Of a stretch of DNA of 64,000 nt, positions 38,981-48,859 are shown one piece after another. Source of the stretch: Rahnella bruchi (GTDB lineage: Bacteria > Pseudomonadota > Gammaproteobacteria > Enterobacterales > Enterobacteriaceae). The position numbers and the translations under genes were made by a program. The notes under the pieces were generated by a model that saw only the letters and a program-made list of their open reading frames with translations, had not been told where the DNA came from and searched no databases. The stretch spans positions 124,001-188,000 of the forward strand of contig NZ_QZWI01000003.1 in the NCBI RefSeq assembly GCF_003614975.1, given 5' to 3'. The first letter of the stretch is position 1, and the number at the start of each line of letters is the position of its first letter.

Positions 38981-40339
38981 TTACGACAGCCTGTCTATCC
39001 ACTGGCGGACGCTGGCCCGCGAGATTTTAATCCCACCCTGAGCAAGGGTTTCTGGCAACGGATGATAAGCCACCGGCAGCTGAAAACGCGGGATCTTGCT
39101 GCTCAGCCAGAGATTGAGTTCCTCATACAACAGCCCTGCCTGTGCTTCGAGTACCGCAACCGGCCGCTGACCAAATTGCTCATCCTCTACCGGCACGACA
39201 AATGCCTGAGAAACCTGGGGATGGCTCACCAGCACTTTCTCGATATCTTCAGGCTGTATCCCTTCCCCGCCGCTGAAAAAGAGATTATCCAGCCGTCCGG
39301 CGATCAGCAGTTCGCCATCTCGCCAGTCCCCCCGGTCGCGGGTATGTAACCAGCCGTCGGTACTGACTACCGGCGTCAGCGCTCCATTTTTCCAGTAACC
39401 ACAGGCCAGGCTGTCACTGCGGATCAGGACTTCCTGATCGGCGATGGTGACGACTTTCCCGCTGAGCGGCAGCCCGACGCCCGCTGATCCATCTGCACGC
39501 TTTGCCGTCACGGTAGACGCCGTTTCAGTCATGCCATATCCGCACCAGCAGCGGATGCCGGCGCTTTCCGCCTGTGCGGTCAATTCCGGCGGGATCTGCG
39601 CGCCACCGAGCAGAACGTCTTTCAGTTTTCCCGGCAGCGAGGGGCCTTTTAGCAGACGCCAGAGCTGGGTCGGCACCAGTGAGGCATGGCTGCATTCCTG
39701 CAATGCTGTTTCAAAGGGTTGTCCGTCGGCCAGCACCAGCGTCGCTCCGGCAAGCAGCCAGCGCCAGATGATGCCCTGCCCGGAAACATGGAATTGCGGC
39801 AAAGAGAGCAACCAGCTGTCGTTATGCGTGAAAGGGATCAATCCCAGTACGCCCGCCGCACTGGCCAGATGGGCGGCGATGGTATGCGCAGCGGCTTTAG
39901 GTAAACCCGTAGAGCCGGAGGTCAGCGTCAGGGTTGCTACGCGATCCGGCTGCCACGCGACGGCGCTGACAGACCAGGCATTTTGCAGCGACAGCGCGGG
40001 GATATTCAACCCAAGGGCGGGCTCAGCAAGGTCGAGCATAAAACCGATATCAAGCTGCGAAAGCAGTTCGTCACACAACGTCTGAGGCAGCTGGGGATTG
40101 AGAGGCAATAATCGCGCGCCGGTCTGCAACAGCGCCAGATAACTCAGCAGCGCATCCAGATTATTTTTACTGCGCAGCACCACGCCGGTGCCTTCCGTCA
40201 CGCCCTGAGCAATAAATCCGGCGGCCAGCGCATCAACGCGATGCTGTAAATCACGCCAGCACCAGCTGACATCTGCGGCGTTGAGTGCCACAGCAAAAGG
40301 GGTCTGGGCAGACCATTGACGCCACGGCCAGTCCGTCAT
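38981..40339 (-). CDS. menE: o-Succinylbenzoate-CoA ligase
   Basis: Adenylate-forming enzyme of menaquinone synthesis, 452 aa. It activates o-succinylbenzoate with ATP and CoA to the CoA thioester used by MenB. The ANL-family signature TLTSGSTGLPKAAAHT and the motifs GYGMTETAS, DRGDWRDGELLIAGRLDN and a late catalytic Lys in QGGIKISR are present. The start is the ATG at 40339, which gives MTDWPWRQW as in known MenE and overlaps the menC stop codon by one base (TAATG). Longer in-frame starts would run into menC. It is the last gene of the men cluster and converges with katA. Confidence 0.95.
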   Translation of the reverse strand: MTDWPWRQWSAQTPFAVALNAADVSWCWRDLQHRVDALAAGFIAQGVTEGTGVVLRSKNNLDALLSYLALLQTGARLLPLNPQLPQTLCDELLSQLDIGFMLDLAEPALGLNIPALSLQNAWSVSAVAWQPDRVATLTLTSGSTGLPKAAAHTIAAHLASAAGVLGLIPFTHNDSWLLSLPQFHVSGQGIIWRWLLAGATLVLADGQPFETALQECSHASLVPTQLWRLLKGPSLPGKLKDVLLGGAQIPPELTAQAESAGIRCWCGYGMTETASTVTAKRADGSAGVGLPLSGKVVTIADQEVLIRSDSLACGYWKNGALTPVVSTDGWLHTRDRGDWRDGELLIAGRLDNLFFSGGEGIQPEDIEKVLVSHPQVSQAFVVPVEDEQFGQRPVAVLEAQAGLLYEELNLWLSSKIPRFQLPVAYHPLPETLAQGGIKISRASVRQWIDRLS

Positions 40340-41340
40340 TATTTGCTCTGCCATACGATCTCCAGCGCGGAAACATCCGTCAGCGGAAGCACTGAATCCG
40401 GCCAGTGACGAACCAGCTGCGCCTGCATCAGATCTAATGTATCCAGACCGGGAACAGCATCCGGTGTCAGCCATTGTGCAATACGTGCCAGCTGCGTCAG
40501 CCCCAGACTGGATTCAAGCGATGAGCTGATTACCGCTTCCAGTCCGGCGGCGTGCGCCTGTGCTATCAGCTGACGGCAACGCATCAGACTGCCGGTGAGC
40601 GTGGGTTTAATGATGATCGCTGCCACACCCGGCTCTGCCTGCACGGTAAAACCGGCTTCGCGCACGCTCTCATCCCAGGCAATCGCGATGCCTGTCAGAC
40701 GGGCAAAATCACGGGACTGTTCGCGGGTCAGACAGGGTTCTTCAATAAAAGTGATGCGGGATCGCAGTTCCGGCGCAACATGGCGGGCAAATCCTGCCGC
40801 TTTCACCGGCGTCCAGCTGCGGTTAGCATCGAGGCGCAGATGCAAATCCGGCAAGGCTTCCAGCAGCATGCTGACGTTCAGCCCGTCGCCGACAGACTCG
40901 TAAAGTCCAACTTTTACTTTCGCGACTTTCCGGCCATGCGCATCAGCGGGCAATGCGCCGAGGCGGGCATAAAGTTCATTCGGATCACCGTGACACAAAG
41001 GCGCGCAGCGGGTGCTGAGCACCTGAGGCAGCTCTTCGCGCAGTTCGGCGTCGGCACAACTGAGCCCGAACGCTACCGAAGGCAACGTGCTGAATGCCGA
41101 GGCGACCGCCGTCAGCGACGCGCCCTGCACCCACTGGCTCAGGCCATGCCGAACGGCTTCCTGTGCCTGAGGCAAATCTTCCTGACTGAAACCGGGCAGC
41201 GGCGCAATTTCACCCCAGCCGGTTTTATCATCCTGCCACAGCGAAACCAGCAGCCCGTCGCGCGTTTTGAGGCGCTGATTGCGCAGCACCACGCCCGCTT
41301 CCATTGGCAGGCTGTACCGGTACACTGTGGCGCGGCGCAT
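40339..41340 (-). CDS. menC: o-Succinylbenzoate synthase
   Basis: Enolase-superfamily dehydratase of 333 aa that converts SHCHC to o-succinylbenzoate in menaquinone synthesis. The catalytic Lys pair and metal ligands are visible: KVKVG in the first barrel strands, [21 protein letters not shown] (the three acidic metal ligands) and IIIKPTLTG. The start ATG shares one base with the menB stop codon (TAATG), and the menE start overlaps its own stop codon in the same way. Both junctions imply translational coupling. Confidence 0.95.
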   Translation of the reverse strand: MRRATVYRYSLPMEAGVVLRNQRLKTRDGLLVSLWQDDKTGWGEIAPLPGFSQEDLPQAQEAVRHGLSQWVQGASLTAVASAFSTLPSVAFGLSCADAELREELPQVLSTRCAPLCHGDPNELYARLGALPADAHGRKVAKVKVGLYESVGDGLNVSMLLEALPDLHLRLDANRSWTPVKAAGFARHVAPELRSRITFIEEPCLTREQSRDFARLTGIAIAWDESVREAGFTVQAEPGVAAIIIKPTLTGSLMRCRQLIAQAHAAGLEAVISSSLESSLGLTQLARIAQWLTPDAVPGLDTLDLMQAQLVRHWPDSVLPLTDVSALEIVWQSK

Positions 41341-42197
41341 TAGGGATTACGCTTAAATTTGCTGAAGTCCGGCTGACGTTTTTCGTTAAACGCATTGCGG
41401 CCTTCCTGACCTTCGTCGGTCATGTAGAACAGCATTGTGGCGTTACCCGCCAGTTCCTGAAGACCAGCCTGACCGTCACAATCGGCGTTCAGAGCCGCTT
41501 TCAGGCAACGCAGCGCCATCGGGCTGTTTTCCAGCATTTCACGACACCAGCGCACGGTTTCTTTTTCCAGATCTGCCAGCGGAACCACAGTGTTTACCAA
41601 CCCCATATCCAGCGCAGCTTTGGCATCATACTGACGACACAGGAACCAGATTTCGCGGGCTTTTTTCTGTCCGACAATGCGCGCCATATAAGATGCGCCC
41701 CAGCCGCCGTCGAAAGATCCGACTTTCGGGCCGGTCTGACCGAAAATAGCGTTATCTGCCGCAATGGTCAGGTCGCACATCATATGCAGCACATGTCCGC
41801 CGCCGATGGAATAACCGGCCACCATCGCTACAACCGGTTTAGGACAGGTGCGGATCTGGCGCTGGAAATCCAATACGTTCAGGTGATGAACACCGCTGGC
41901 ATCCTGATAGCCGCCGTAGTCGCCACGGACTTTCTGATCGCCACCGGCGCAGAAGGCTTTTTCGCCTTCACCGGTCAGCACGATCACACCGATACCTTCG
42001 TCATTGCGGGCATCATCGAGGGCGCGGATCATTTCTTTCACCGTCAGCGGGCGGAATGCATTACGCACCTGAGGGCGGTTGATGGTGATTTTAGCGATGC
42101 CATCGGTGGATTTGTGATAACGGATATCTTCAAACTCACCGGTGCAGTCACGCCATTCGACCGGCGCATAAAGTTCTTTTTCATCAGGATAAATCAT
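41340..42197 (-). CDS. menB: 1,4-Dihydroxy-2-naphthoyl-CoA synthase
   Basis: Crotonase-fold enzyme, 285 aa, which closes the naphthoquinol ring of menaquinone from o-succinylbenzoyl-CoA. Very highly conserved segments: [19 protein letters not shown], the oxyanion-hole [17 protein letters not shown] and [19 protein letters not shown], the catalytic [18 protein letters not shown], and the C-terminal [13 protein letters not shown]. The start at 42197 ([18 protein letters not shown]) fits the family length and has AAAGGA 8 bp upstream. A TTG six bases earlier is unlikely. The 5' end overlaps the menH gene by 14 bp. Confidence 0.97.
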   Translation of the reverse strand: MIYPDEKELYAPVEWRDCTGEFEDIRYHKSTDGIAKITINRPQVRNAFRPLTVKEMIRALDDARNDEGIGVIVLTGEGEKAFCAGGDQKVRGDYGGYQDASGVHHLNVLDFQRQIRTCPKPVVAMVAGYSIGGGHVLHMMCDLTIAADNAIFGQTGPKVGSFDGGWGASYMARIVGQKKAREIWFLCRQYDAKAALDMGLVNTVVPLADLEKETVRWCREMLENSPMALRCLKAALNADCDGQAGLQELAGNATMLFYMTDEGQEGRNAFNEKRQPDFSKFKRNP

Positions 42198-42981
42198 GTG
42201 CAACGTCCTTTAAGACAGGTGAAGTAATAAATGCCAGCGCCTGACGGACAAATTCCGCCGAATTTTCACGGTGGGCGTTATGCCCGGCATTGGCGATAGT
42301 GCGCAGTCCGAAACCGGAATGCTGCGCGAGATGGATAAATTTGGTGTCATGAGTGCCGCACAGCCAGGCAAGCGGACTGGAAAGCTTATGCAGTTCCCCG
42401 CGCAAATCAGGCTGCACCGATAACGATGTCGCTGTAAGCATCGCGGCAACAGTGTGTGGATTATTGTTTTCGCGCAGTAAAATCAGTTGCTGACGCTGTT
42501 CGTCGGTCAGGCTGGAAAACACCGGCTGGCGGTACCAGCTGGCAAGCGCCTGTTTCCACGGCAGTTGCAAAAAACGCGTCGCCCATTGCTGATCGTGATG
42601 ACGGCGTTGCGCGCGTTCGGCCTGGCAGCTCAGCCCAGGGTGTGCACCTTCGACCAGCACTCCCTGTAATCCGCTGCGATCCCCCTGACAGGCGTGATAC
42701 AGGCTGATGCGTCCGCCGAGCGAATAGCCAATAAGCCAGTAGGATGCGATCCCCTGCTGATGCAAAGTCTCTGTCAGCAACTGGCTGACATCCGCAAAAC
42801 CGGCAGCCGTTAACGCCGCTGAACGCCCGTGTCCCGGTAAATCGATAAACAGGCAAGGCCAGCCTGCGAGGGACGCCTGTAACGATTGCCAGTCCGCAGC
42901 GCTGCCCAACAGGCCGTGGAGGAAAACCAGCCACGGGCGACCTGTGACTCCGGCATTTAAGGATGTGCAGGCTAGGGTCAT
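42184..42981 (-). CDS. menH: SHCHC synthase (alpha/beta hydrolase MenH)
   Basis: Alpha/beta-hydrolase-fold enzyme of 265 aa. It eliminates pyruvate from SEPHCHC to give SHCHC, between MenD and MenC. The nucleophile elbow GYSLGGR (Ser near residue 86), the early [12 protein letters not shown], the DLPGHGRS segment and the late His in NAGHNAHRE match the family. Its ATG overlaps the menD stop codon in an ATGA arrangement, and its 3' end overlaps menB. It is central in the men cluster. Confidence 0.94.
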   Translation of the reverse strand: MTLACTSLNAGVTGRPWLVFLHGLLGSAADWQSLQASLAGWPCLFIDLPGHGRSAALTAAGFADVSQLLTETLHQQGIASYWLIGYSLGGRISLYHACQGDRSGLQGVLVEGAHPGLSCQAERAQRRHHDQQWATRFLQLPWKQALASWYRQPVFSSLTDEQRQQLILLRENNNPHTVAAMLTATSLSVQPDLRGELHKLSSPLAWLCGTHDTKFIHLAQHSGFGLRTIANAGHNAHRENSAEFVRQALAFITSPVLKDVAHDLS

Positions 42982-44651
42982 GATGTACTGACCTCGCGGA
43001 CCAGCGCGCGCAGGCTTTCGGCTCCGTCCGTCTCGCTGACTCTGAGTTCAATGAGTTTCACACCGCCATGCTGCCAGCATTCGGTCACTGCCTCCTGAAG
43101 CGCAGACATGGATGTCGGACAGGCATAATCCAGACCAAACATCGCCGCCGCATGACTGAAACTGACATTCTGCGGCATACAGTAAAACCGCTGGCGCTCA
43201 GCTTCTGGTGTCGGCAGCAGCGAGAAAATCTGCCCGCCATTGTTGTTCACCACAATAATGACCGTCGGCGCAGAGCACTGACGCATCAGCGCCAGCGCAT
43301 TCAAATCATAAAGCGCGGAGATATCACCTAGCAGCACCAGTGTCGGCTTGCAGGTCGCACGCTGCACACCAGCGGCGGTAGAAAGCAGCCCATCAATACC
43401 GCTTGCACCTCGATTGGCGAAAACAGGATAACCGGCGGGCAGTTTTGCAAACGCATCCACCAGCCGGACGATCAGGCTATTGCCGAGGAATAACTGACCG
43501 TGCGGCGGCAATAATGCCGGAAGCTGCCATGCGGCAGCGGCTTCTCCAAACGTCCCTTCAAGATGCGTTTTCACCGCATCTCTGGCCCGTTGTGAACAGG
43601 ACTCAAGTTCTTCCGCCCAGTCAGGCTGCGGTTGCGCCGGATGCGCCTGCAACCAGACAGCGACCTGTGCCTGTATCCGGCGGCCACGGTGCTGCGCCGG
43701 ATCCTGACGACCCGGAAGCGTGTCAACCAGCCAGTATTCGTCGGGTTCGCATGCCGCCTGCCATTGCAGTAAACGTTTACCGGTCAGACCGCCGCCAAAC
43801 TGAATAACCAGCTGAGTGCGTGCCAGCACGGCTTGCGCCTGCGGTGAGGCCAGCCATAAATCGGCGCAGGGAAGCGGATTACCGGTAGAAGCCTGAACAT
43901 CGCTTAGCAGCGGCCAGCCAAGCAGTTCTGCCCAGCGGGCGACTGATTCACTTTCCTGCGCGGAGATCCTTCCCGCAATAATCACGCCGCGCTTTTGACG
44001 CCATGAAAACCAGTCTGGCTGTACGTTTGTATGCTCAACCGGCGGGTAATTCAGCCAGGGTTGATGCCCCTGCCACCAGTCGCCCAACTGTGCCAGCCAG
44101 TCCTGGTGCTCACCATTGTCTTCACCATAAAGCGGTTCGGCGAACGGACAGTTAATATGCACCGCGCCGTGCGTCTGCTGCGCCAGCGTATTATCCAGTG
44201 CAGAGACCAGCCAGCGGGCGCTGATTTCCGGTGTCGGGCGCGGTAAATCCAGTGTCTGCACGGGATGACTGGCGAACATGCCGGTCTGGCGGATGGCCTG
44301 ATTGGCGCCACAGTCGATGAGTTCCGGCGGGCGATCGGCGGTGAGCAGCACCATTTTTTCGCCTGTCAGCCCGGCTTCGATCAGCGCCGGATAGAGATTG
44401 GCCACTGCCGTGCCGGAAGTGACAATAATTGCCACGCGCTGTCCGCTGGCTTTTGCCAGACCAAGCGCCAGATGGCCAAGGCCTCGTTCATCAAAATGGG
44501 TATGACAGATAAGGTGCGGGTGCGCCGCTGCGGCGAGCGTCAGCGGCGTGGAACGTGAACCGGGCGCGATGCAAACGTGTTGCACCTGATGGCGGGTCAG
44601 GGTTTCGAGGAGCAGCGTCGCCCAGCGGCGGTTAAAAACAGCAACAGACAT
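42978..44651 (-). CDS. menD: SEPHCHC synthase MenD
   Basis: Thiamine-diphosphate-dependent enzyme, 557 aa, that joins isochorismate and the succinic semialdehyde unit from 2-oxoglutarate, the committed step of menaquinone synthesis. Recognised segments are [33 protein letters not shown] (containing the catalytic Glu), [16 protein letters not shown], and the cofactor-binding [12 protein letters not shown] with [14 protein letters not shown]. The ATG at 44651 gives [11 protein letters not shown], as in the E. coli protein. Upstream codons in the same frame have no family match. menF ends 23 bp upstream; menH overlaps the 3' end. Confidence 0.96.
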   Translation of the reverse strand: MSVAVFNRRWATLLLETLTRHQVQHVCIAPGSRSTPLTLAAAAHPHLICHTHFDERGLGHLALGLAKASGQRVAIIVTSGTAVANLYPALIEAGLTGEKMVLLTADRPPELIDCGANQAIRQTGMFASHPVQTLDLPRPTPEISARWLVSALDNTLAQQTHGAVHINCPFAEPLYGEDNGEHQDWLAQLGDWWQGHQPWLNYPPVEHTNVQPDWFSWRQKRGVIIAGRISAQESESVARWAELLGWPLLSDVQASTGNPLPCADLWLASPQAQAVLARTQLVIQFGGGLTGKRLLQWQAACEPDEYWLVDTLPGRQDPAQHRGRRIQAQVAVWLQAHPAQPQPDWAEELESCSQRARDAVKTHLEGTFGEAAAAWQLPALLPPHGQLFLGNSLIVRLVDAFAKLPAGYPVFANRGASGIDGLLSTAAGVQRATCKPTLVLLGDISALYDLNALALMRQCSAPTVIIVVNNNGGQIFSLLPTPEAERQRFYCMPQNVSFSHAAAMFGLDYACPTSMSALQEAVTECWQHGGVKLIELRVSETDGAESLRALVREVSTS

Positions 44652-44674
44652 GGTCAACTCACTCCGGCAAAGGA

Positions 44675-46012
44675 TTATCCGGCCTGAACGGCAGGCGTGT
44701 AGTGCTCTTCCAGCAAAGTTCGCAAACCTGCGGCTTTGTTTTCGATTTCCTGCCATTCCTGTGCAGCGTCAGAACCGGCGACAATTCCGGCACCGGCGTA
44801 GAGTTCCAGATGATGACCTTTCACCGCGGCAGAACGCAGCGCGACGGTGAATTCCGTCTGTTCAGCACTGATATACCCGGCAGAACCGGCGTACCATTCG
44901 CGATCAAAAGGCTCATATTCGGCGATAAATTCACGGGCTGCCTGACGCGGCAATCCGGCAACGGCCGCCGTAGGTTGCAGGCGTTGCAGACAACCCGCGT
45001 CATCAGATTCTGTCAGTTCGCCATGAATACTGCGGCGAAGATGCTGTACTTTGCGCAGACGTAAAATCTCAGCAGGCATGATATCGAGCGATTGCGCCCC
45101 GCCCTGCAAACGCTGGCAAATGTCATCCACTACCAGCAGGTTTTCGCGCTGATTTTTGCCATCGTTCAGCAACCAGTCGCCAAGATCCTGCGCTTTATCA
45201 TCATCCGGATCATTGGCGACGGTACCTGCCAGCGCTTCGGTATAAAGCTCGTCGTGGCTGCGCAGGAACAGGCGTTCCGGACTCGACCCCAGAAATGCCT
45301 GTTGCGGCGTGAACGCCAGCATAAAGTGATAGCAATGGTGATTCACCGCACGGCTGGCAGCCAGAAATGCGCAGGCATTCAGCGGCTGGCTGAGGGTCAG
45401 CGTGGTTTTGCGTGCCAGTACGACTTTGTCAAATTGCTGCTCTTCAATACAGTTTAGTGCGCGGGTAATCAGCTGGTTCCACTGTGGCTGCGCCGGCAAA
45501 TGCTGGTGCTGCAATACGCGGGAGGCGATCGGAGGTAAAGCACGGCTGTCGACCAGAGATCGCAGGAACAAACGTGTACGGCGCGCTTCTTCACGTAAGG
45601 AATGAGAACTGAAAAGTGTACAACGCAGCCAGTAGCGCTTGCCCTGACGACAAAGTTCGATACGCGGGAGAAAGAGTGCGTTGGCGGCAAAGGCGGAGTT
45701 GTCAGCACCGTTGAAGGCGTTCAGTCCCCAGATATGTAAATCGGGAACATCAGCATGCTGGCGGATAAATGCCTGTGCCTGTGCGGTATCGCCAAAAGCA
45801 TAAGCATCGCCACAAACGGCGGCTTCTTCATTGCCATCACGTTGTTGCCAGTAGAATTTCGGGTAGCAGGGTTGCGCAGACAACCATTCCAGCAGGCCGG
45901 TGTCTGGCTGTTTTTGCAGGGAATAACTGAACTGCCGGATCCCCGCTGTATCAGGCCATTCGCCTGCAAGCGTTGTATCAAGCTGCTCAATGATTGCTGA
46001 TATTTGTTTCAC
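44675..46012 (-). CDS. menF: Isochorismate synthase MenF
   Basis: Chorismate-utilising enzyme of 445 aa that isomerises chorismate to isochorismate for menaquinone. Family motifs are [10 protein letters not shown] (catalytic Lys), [41 protein letters not shown]-like [22 protein letters not shown] and [12 protein letters not shown] with the final [11 protein letters not shown]. The start is GTG (46010-46012), with GAGG 6 bp upstream and no nearer ATG. It is the first men gene on the minus strand, 233 bp downstream of elaB, so the cluster promoter probably lies in that gap. Confidence 0.95.
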   Translation of the reverse strand: MKQISAIIEQLDTTLAGEWPDTAGIRQFSYSLQKQPDTGLLEWLSAQPCYPKFYWQQRDGNEEAAVCGDAYAFGDTAQAQAFIRQHADVPDLHIWGLNAFNGADNSAFAANALFLPRIELCRQGKRYWLRCTLFSSHSLREEARRTRLFLRSLVDSRALPPIASRVLQHQHLPAQPQWNQLITRALNCIEEQQFDKVVLARKTTLTLSQPLNACAFLAASRAVNHHCYHFMLAFTPQQAFLGSSPERLFLRSHDELYTEALAGTVANDPDDDKAQDLGDWLLNDGKNQRENLLVVDDICQRLQGGAQSLDIMPAEILRLRKVQHLRRSIHGELTESDDAGCLQRLQPTAAVAGLPRQAAREFIAEYEPFDREWYAGSAGYISAEQTEFTVALRSAAVKGHHLELYAGAGIVAGSDAAQEWQEIENKAAGLRTLLEEHYTPAVQAG

Positions 46013-46209
46013 CGCTACCTCGGGCCATACCGGATGTTTAGTGACGGGCAGAAATACCCTTCTGGATCAAAAAACGGGTTGGATCAATTACGGATGAATT
46101 ATGCGGCGTTACGAAAAATGAAAATATGCGACAGATCAAGCTGAAGTGAGTGCAGTTAGCTAAGAGGGAGTATAGGAGCAGACAAAGGAGTTATCAAATG
46201 CGTTGAGAG

Positions 46210-46234
46210 CAGGAGCAGCATGATGCTGCCCCTG
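46210..46234 (-). terminator. Hairpin after elaB
   Basis: CAGGGGCAGCA, loop TCA, TGCTGCTCCTG on the minus strand is an 11-bp stem with one G-U pair, 12 bp past the elaB stop codon. No T-tract follows, so termination would be weak, or the hairpin may serve as a 3' stabiliser before menF. Confidence 0.55.
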
Positions 46235-46245
46235 AAGGAATACCA

Positions 46246-46554
46246 TTAGCGACGCAGCAGCAAACCTACCACCAGACCGACTGCGGCACCGACACCCACG
46301 CCATGCCACGGATTTTCGCGCACATAGCTGTCCGTCTGTTCAGCGACGTGGCGGGCTTTCTTGCAATAAGAACGGGCGGAAGGATCAATACGGGATTTGA
46401 TATCTTTCAGTGCGTTTTCAGCGCGAGCTTTAATCTGCACGTATTTCTCATCCGCTTTATCACCGGAAGATTTCAGCACTTCTTCCAGAGTTTCAGTCAG
46501 CATACGCAAATCGTCATCTAACGAATTCTGCTGTGTCTCAAATTGGTCAGCCAT
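46246..46554 (-). CDS. elaB: ElaB/YqjD-family membrane-anchored protein (DUF883)
   Basis: Small protein of 102 aa with a long polar helix, rich in Glu and Lys, and a C-terminal hydrophobic anchor (WHGVGVGAAVGLVVGLLLRR). This is the DUF883 tail-anchored pattern. ElaB, YqjD and YgaM in E. coli sit in the inner membrane and associate with ribosomes in stationary phase, and ElaB has been linked to stress tolerance. A GGAGATAACC ribosome site precedes the ATG. As in E. coli it lies upstream of menF on the same strand. Confidence 0.93.
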   Translation of the reverse strand: MADQFETQQNSLDDDLRMLTETLEEVLKSSGDKADEKYVQIKARAENALKDIKSRIDPSARSYCKKARHVAEQTDSYVRENPWHGVGVGAAVGLVVGLLLRR

Positions 46555-46671
46555 GGTTATCTCCTTATGATGTGTTCGGGTCTTCTAAAAACTTATGCTG
46601 CCATTAACCCTAGCGCAGTTCAGCCTTAATTGCCCGACAGATCATCAGAAAACTGTCGTAAAAACGGGGTT

Positions 46672-47187
46672 TTAAGAACCTTCTGACCCTTTAATATCTG
46701 TAAAAATCGCGTCTTTTTTAGCCTCGCCTTGCTGCTTTACGCGCTGTTTCGCCAGCCATAATCCGCTATTTTTCATCGCGTAACCGAACACCAGTCCGAC
46801 CAGCAATGACACCACCACCTGACGCCAGTCGCCCTGTGCGGCGAAGGTCGCACAGGCACCGATAAATGTGCCCGGCACAAAGGCCAACCACTGCTGCCAC
46901 GCCTGAAGGCACATCAGGAATGCGACCACCCCGGTCAGCATATAACCGAGAATGCTCCATTCGGGGCGCATGGCGCTGCCCGCGATGATCACAACCGCCC
47001 AGAATACGCCGCTCAGACAGGTCAGCGTGCTGATCACTAATCCGCGCAATCCGCCCTGCGGACAGGCGAAATACGCCGTGCATCCGAGGAATCCTGCCCA
47101 GCTTATCAGGCCGAGGCTGATAGCCACCCAGCCCCATATACCGGAGAGGATGCCGGTGGTAATGGCAATCATCACTAAAACGTTCAT
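46672..47187 (-). CDS. DUF1097 inner-membrane protein, YcdZ-like
   Basis: Membrane protein of 171 aa with about five hydrophobic segments, resembling E. coli YcdZ through GILSGIWGWVAISLGLISWAGF, GCTAYFACPQGGL and FVPGTFIGACATFAAQGDW. Function is unknown. The ATG at 47187 (MNVLVMIAITTG) matches the family start; an upstream ATG nine codons earlier is less likely. A perfect CRP site lies 120 bp upstream, centred about 41 bp from a candidate start point, which predicts cAMP-CRP activation. The gene is separated from nuoN by a terminator. Confidence 0.85.
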   Translation of the reverse strand: MNVLVMIAITTGILSGIWGWVAISLGLISWAGFLGCTAYFACPQGGLRGLVISTLTCLSGVFWAVVIIAGSAMRPEWSILGYMLTGVVAFLMCLQAWQQWLAFVPGTFIGACATFAAQGDWRQVVVSLLVGLVFGYAMKNSGLWLAKQRVKQQGEAKKDAIFTDIKGSEGS

Positions 47188-47298
47188 GGTGTAAATCCAT
47201 ACGAATTTGAACAAGCGCGCAGTGTACGCATTGGTAGGAATAATGGAATGGGGAAGATCACAAAACGAATGTAATAATTAGCTGAACGTACATATAAA

Positions 47299-47314
47299 TG
47301 TGATTTGAATCACA
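47299..47314. promoter_or_regulatory. CRP binding site upstream of the ycdZ-like gene
   Basis: TGTGA TTTGAA TCACA is a perfect palindromic CRP site in a favourable context (AAA before, CTT after). On the minus strand TATTAC (47271-47276) is a plausible -10, with transcription from about 47265. That places the site at about -41.5, the class II activator position. Confidence 0.8.
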
Positions 47315-47330
47315 CTTATTGACTAATACG

Positions 47331-47360
47331 ATTAAAAAAGCCGCTCAGGTGAGCGGCTTT
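47331..47360 (-). terminator. nuo operon terminator
   Basis: AAAGCCGCTCA/TGAGCGGCTTT (47337-47360), loop of 2-4 nt, reading on the minus strand into TTTTTTAAT. It lies about 32 bp after the nuoN stop codon. Confidence 0.92.
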
Positions 47361-47392
47361 GTGAGTTTCTCAGACTGCGTTTGCAGACTTTA

Positions 47393-48853
47393 TCAGAGCA
47401 GCGGTTGAGCCATCTGCACCAGCGAAATCAGCGGTTGCGGGAAGATACCCAGCAACAGCACCAGAATCGCGGAAATCAATACGACCACACCACCCGCCGT
47501 GAGCGCCCAGTTGTTTGGCGTATCACGAACCAACGTTTCAGGCGCGCTCAGATACAAGCTCACTGTCACGCGCAGGTAGTAGTAAAGACCAATCGCAGAA
47601 CCCACAACCACAGCACCGGTCAGCCACCACAGATGCGCGGTCACACCGGTCGCAATCACGTAGAACTTACCGATGAAGCCCAGTGTCATTGGAATACCGG
47701 CCAGTGACAGCATCATCACGGTCATTACCGCAGACAGGATAGGTTTATGCCAGAACAGACCACGGTAGGAGAACAGCGATTCTGCATCCGGACCTTTGTA
47801 CGGGCTGGACATCAGGCTGACCACACCGAAGGCACCAAGGCTGCTGAACAGGTAACCGGCCAGATATACACCCACGGTTTCCATCGACAGCTGATGTGTC
47901 TGAACTGCAATCAGCGCAACCAGCAGATAACCTAGGTGAGCAATGGAAGAGTAACCGAGCAGGCGTTTAATGTTGCTCTGGCTGATCGCCATCAGGTTAC
48001 CGACCAGAATCGAGCAGAAGGCGATAATCGACAGCACGATACGAATCGATTCGCTGTCAGCTACCGGCGCGTACAGGAACAAACGCATCACCACCGCGAA
48101 GATAGCGATTTTGCTGGCGGTTGCCAGGAAAGTCGAAACCGGTGCAGGTGCGCCCTGATACACGTCTGGCGTCCACAGGTGGAACGGAACCAATGACAGT
48201 TTGAAGCCCAGACCGACGATCATCATACCCAAACCGGCCATCAGCAGCGGCTGGTGCAGCATCACGCCGTCGCCCAGATTTTTGCCCAGAGATGCAAAGG
48301 ACAAATCACCGGACTGTGCGTACAGCAGCGCCATACCAAACAGCAGGAAAGATGACGCGGCAGCGGACAGCAGCATGTATTTGATAGCCGCTTCCAGCGA
48401 GCGTTTCTGGCGGTAGGCGTAACCAATCAGACCGAACAATGGCAGTGAGATCAGTTCGATCCCAAGGAACATTGATGCCAGATGGTTAGAGCATGCCAGC
48501 AGAATGCCGCCCATTGCTGCAATGAGAACTAACAGGTAGAACTCTTCTCGGTTGTCCGGATAACCGGCCAGCCATGGGTAAGCAAACGTACTGGTCGCCA
48601 GACTCGCCAGCAGCACCAGCCCGATGTAGAACATCGAGTAGCCGTCAACGCGCAGCAACGGCGTGACGTCCTGCGGGCCGACCTGCGCGACGTAGTAAAG
48701 GGAAAGTAAGGCAACGTTCAGCCCGATGACTGTCAGTGTGGCATTAAGAAAATGGTCGCGTCGCCACGCAATGGACAGCATCACCACCACCACCGTCAAT
48801 CCGACGATCATCAGCGGTAATAGTGCGATCAGATTTTGAAGTGTAAATGTCAT
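47393..48853 (-). CDS. nuoN: NADH-quinone oxidoreductase subunit N
   Basis: Antiporter-like proton-pumping membrane subunit of complex I, 486 aa with about 14 hydrophobic segments. It belongs to the Mrp-antiporter-like family with NuoL and NuoM. Its key polar residues lie within membrane helices (for example [49 protein letters not shown]). It is the final gene of the operon, 6 bp after nuoM, and is followed by the operon terminator. Confidence 0.97.
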   Translation of the reverse strand: MTFTLQNLIALLPLMIVGLTVVVVMLSIAWRRDHFLNATLTVIGLNVALLSLYYVAQVGPQDVTPLLRVDGYSMFYIGLVLLASLATSTFAYPWLAGYPDNREEFYLLVLIAAMGGILLACSNHLASMFLGIELISLPLFGLIGYAYRQKRSLEAAIKYMLLSAAASSFLLFGMALLYAQSGDLSFASLGKNLGDGVMLHQPLLMAGLGMMIVGLGFKLSLVPFHLWTPDVYQGAPAPVSTFLATASKIAIFAVVMRLFLYAPVADSESIRIVLSIIAFCSILVGNLMAISQSNIKRLLGYSSIAHLGYLLVALIAVQTHQLSMETVGVYLAGYLFSSLGAFGVVSLMSSPYKGPDAESLFSYRGLFWHKPILSAVMTVMMLSLAGIPMTLGFIGKFYVIATGVTAHLWWLTGAVVVGSAIGLYYYLRVTVSLYLSAPETLVRDTPNNWALTAGGVVVLISAILVLLLGIFPQPLISLVQMAQPLL

Positions 48854-48859
48854 GGCGAG

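Noticed and set aside
38981-40474. Longer menE start (497 codons)
   Set aside because: The extra N-terminus lies inside menC and has no family match; MTDWPWRQW at 40339 matches MenE and overlaps the menC stop codon.
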